Assembly: GCA_029891385.1 (NCBI GenBank)
Contig: CM057231.1
Coordinates: forward strand, 67,472,990-67,536,989
Direction of reading: 5' to 3'
DNA length: 64,000 nucleotides
Source: Erythroxylum novogranatense
Lineage: Eukaryota; Streptophyta; Magnoliopsida; Malpighiales; Erythroxylaceae
Below the pieces are notes generated by a model. It made no database searches. It saw only the letters and a list, made by a program, of their open reading frames with translations, and was not told where the DNA came from. Shown here one piece after another: positions 61,557-64,000 of the stretch (position 1 is the stretch's first letter; each line of letters begins with the position of its first letter). The translations under genes were made by a program, and so were the position numbers.

Positions 61557-64000
61557 TGTTGGAACCCCTCCCCGGTGGGTCGCGTGCCCGACATCCTTCG
61601 TGACATCTGGGCGCGCTTCTCACGAGGGAGGAATTCCTCACCACGAAGGAAACCTCGAATTGAACTTAATTTAATGTCATCCGAACAAAACTTGGTAATT
61701 TTACCCTAATTTTCCTCCAATAAAATTAGATCTACTTAGGGCCCACAATTAAATCCGATTCCTAAGCTAAAATGGAACTCCATATCTCTAGGTTACATAG
61801 AATCAGAAATTGCCTCAATCGGATCTCTATAGATCACAAAATCGCCCAAAAATGGATTTATATCCAAATCCGTCACATATTTAACTCGCTTTAATCTTAT
61901 GCGAAATTTCCGACTAAAACCCGAAACTCGAATTTATAAATCTAACGCTTCAAAAAAAAACATGAAAATCGGAGGTCAAACGGAGGAGAAACGAATAAAA
62001 TAGGAAGCGGGGTTTAATTTCTTTAAATTGAAAAATCAACTTTTAAAACTAATGAAAACTTCTCTAACTTTAAACTTTAATAACTTTTCACCCCGGAGTC
62101 GAAATTTCGTAAATTTAGTGTCAATAAAAAGATAAAAGGGAGTTCTACAACTTCCTAGTAGGATTTAAAAACTAATTTAGCCATTAAGAGGGTCACAAAT
62201 TGCTTTAAAGTTGCTGCCACTAAAAATTAATTTTCCCTACACTTTGTCAAAATTTTGAACATTCATATCTTTTAGTACACAAGTCTAAAAATGAAACATT
62301 TTACGTCGTTGGAAAGATAAAAAGATGCTCTACAAGTTTCATGCAGAGTGCAAAAGTCAGTTTAGTCATTTAAAGGGGTAAAAACACCCTCAAAGTTTCT
62401 GCCTATAAAGATACCAATGGAACAGTAAATTGACCAAATGAATAGTACCTGCAATCTTTCTAACTTTATAACTTTTTATTCTTAACTCCAATAATTGCAA
62501 AAGATACCTCGTTGGAAAGGGAAAAAAATAATCTACATGTTCTATGAAGGATGGAAAAACCAAAACAAGCTCTAAAGGGGTGAAAAACCCTCCCAAAGGT
62601 TCTGTCCAAAATTGCCAAATGAACAATAACTGAACTAAGTCTAATTCTCATAACTTTTTACTTCTAACTCGAAATAAGTCATGGAATACCTCAATAGAAA
62701 GAAGAAAGGATTATCTACAAGTTTCATGAAGGGAACAAAAATCAAAACAATCATTTAGAGGGGTAAAAACACATCCAAAGGCTCAGCCTAAAAACTAGCC
62801 AATGAAACAGTAATTTACCTAAATGAACAGTAACTGTCAACATTCCCAACCTCATAACTTTTTATTCCTAAATCCAATAACTACAAATCATACCTCATTT
62901 TAAAGATAGAAAGATAATCTACATTTTTCATGAAGAAAGGAAAAACCAGATCAGGCTATAAGAGGGTCAAAAAGTCTTCTAAAGGTGCTGCACAATTTCA
63001 GCCCTCATCAACAGTAGCTGAAACCTTTCAACTCTCATAACTTTTTCATCTTAAGTCCGAATGTGACAAACTTTATGTCATTGGAAAGATATAATCATGC
63101 AATACAATCTTCAAGAAGACCATCCAAACCAATTTAAGCTCTAAACTAATCTAAAATCAAATGGAAGTTGCTGCCCAATTTCTGGAAAATTGGACAGCAC
63201 CTCCCCTATTTTACACCTAACCCAATCTTCAATTCAATGCTACCACCTGCATAATAATTCAATATTCAAAGGCAACAACACACTCCTAAGCTTCTAAATA
63301 TTCCCAAATCACAAAGCAATCTTACTTCTAAGCATTTCTTCAATTCTCATCCATCAAGTTACAAGATTTCATTCTTTTCTTTTTATCACTATCAACCATA
63401 CAACAATACATGTGTAAGAAACAAACACAAGTTACATTTTCAAACCAAAACTCTTACAAATATGCGGAATTAAATTCATACAAAGATTTAGAGGGCATTT
63501 TGGCCCGAGTACATCAAAAGTAGCAAAAAGTACATAAAAGCCCAAAATGCGACCTAAAGCCTGCTTTCACAAAAACACAACTTCAAATACAACTTCAAAA
63601 GCAAAATTGCATCGGAGTTGCCTCAATCCCGATGCGGTGACTCAGTTTCTCGCCCAGTACCTGTGGAGGGAAAATGGGGGGTGAGCTCGACGGCTCCGTG
63701 GGTGATAAGTTAATAAACAAGCAATAAGCAAAAACCATCATTTACTGATTTTCAAACAACGTCACATTTCTAAAATGTTTCACATTTCTCAAAATCATTT
63801 TACAAAGTTATCACATCAGCAATTTACAATTCACCCTATCACATAAGTACAGAAATATGATTCGAGTGGATCCGAAACAGAACGAACTACAAATTTCATG
63901 AAGCGTCATGTATAGTCATGACGAATAGGAGTCCTAAGAGGAACTCCACGACCACTAACGGGCAGGCGAGAGAAGCCTATAATAGACAGGTGCACCTTAC
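61557..64000 (-). mobile_element. Gypsy-type LTR of element I, partial, running off the window
   Basis: It starts TGTTGGAACCCC directly after ATAAG in the H LTR. Its first 100 bp are the reverse of the end of LTR K. GGGTGAGCTCGACGGCTC (63676) and GGGCAGGCGAGAGAAGCC (63959-63976) are the reverse of landmarks seen in A and K. Most of the visible part is six degenerate repeats. The other end and the target-site copy are outside the window. Confidence 0.78.
62080..63180 (-). repeat. Degenerate repeats of 182-204 bp in LTR I
   Basis: Units begin with CATAACTTTTTATTC-like phrases at about 62080, 62264, 62466, 62649, 62853 and 63035. Each then has TCTACAAGTTTCATGAAG or a variant about 75 bp later, then a GGGGTAAAAAC-like phrase. 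Identity between units is low, so it is an old array. Confidence 0.78.

Overview
This window looks like repeat-rich, probably heterochromatic nuclear DNA of a flowering plant. I found no host protein gene, rRNA gene or convincing tRNA gene. Almost everything is a nest of LTR retrotransposons of plant types: Ty1/copia including a Sirevirus (SIRE-like) element, Ty3/gypsy chromovirus (Tekay/Del-like) LTRs, and an Athila-like gag-only element. Evidence is paired LTRs with TG...CA ends, tRNA-complementary primer sites, polypurine tracts (PPTs), 5-bp target-site duplications (TSDs) and decayed gag, protease (PR), integrase (IN), reverse transcriptase (RT) and RNase H (RH) frames. The species cannot be named from this sequence.

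Layout, left half (1-27401). A SIRE-like copia element fills most of this part and sits in the integrase of an older gypsy element that resurfaces at 26808-27401. The left end of the window is a 210-bp tandem array, followed by the SIRE gag tail. Three later insertions split SIRE: a solo gypsy LTR (2114-4328, TSD TGGAT/TGGAC) in the protease active-site codons; a complete copia element B (7293-16904, TSD CCATT) in the last codons of RNase H; and a gag-only element C (17775-23882, TSD CAACC) in the envelope-like frame. Reading resumes on the far side of each insertion, and the SIRE 3' LTR ends near 26807.

Layout, right half (27402-64000). A gypsy LTR K carries a CT-rich minisatellite studded with TGACGTCA sites. 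A copia family (called E/H here) follows in at least three copies. The 5' part of one E copy (30388-32892) is fused to a Tekay-like non-coding element D (about 32893-41941). After D comes the 3' part of an E copy (41942-46038), then an RT fragment (46039-46525), then an inverted, RT-deleted relative of B called F (46526-49833), then copy H (49834-61556). H is split by G (50177-59417, minus strand, TSD CCAGC), which has two 4.3-kb LTRs around only 666 bp. H's 3' LTR is cut by the LTR of another minus-strand gypsy element I, which runs off the window.

How the parts relate. There is no operon-like logic. The elements are autonomous relics (SIRE, B, E/H), now all broken, and non-autonomous ones (C, D, G) that would have needed enzymes from relatives. 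The most notable signals beyond the nesting are GC-rich palindromic tracts in three otherwise AT-rich LTR families, degenerate 180-210-bp repeats sharing a TCTACAA...TTCATGAAG core, TGACGTCA arrays in two unrelated repeats, an uncharacterised envelope-like C-terminal domain in SIRE, and a systematic CAG/CTG versus CG(A/G) difference between paired copies that suggests some frameshifts are sequence errors.
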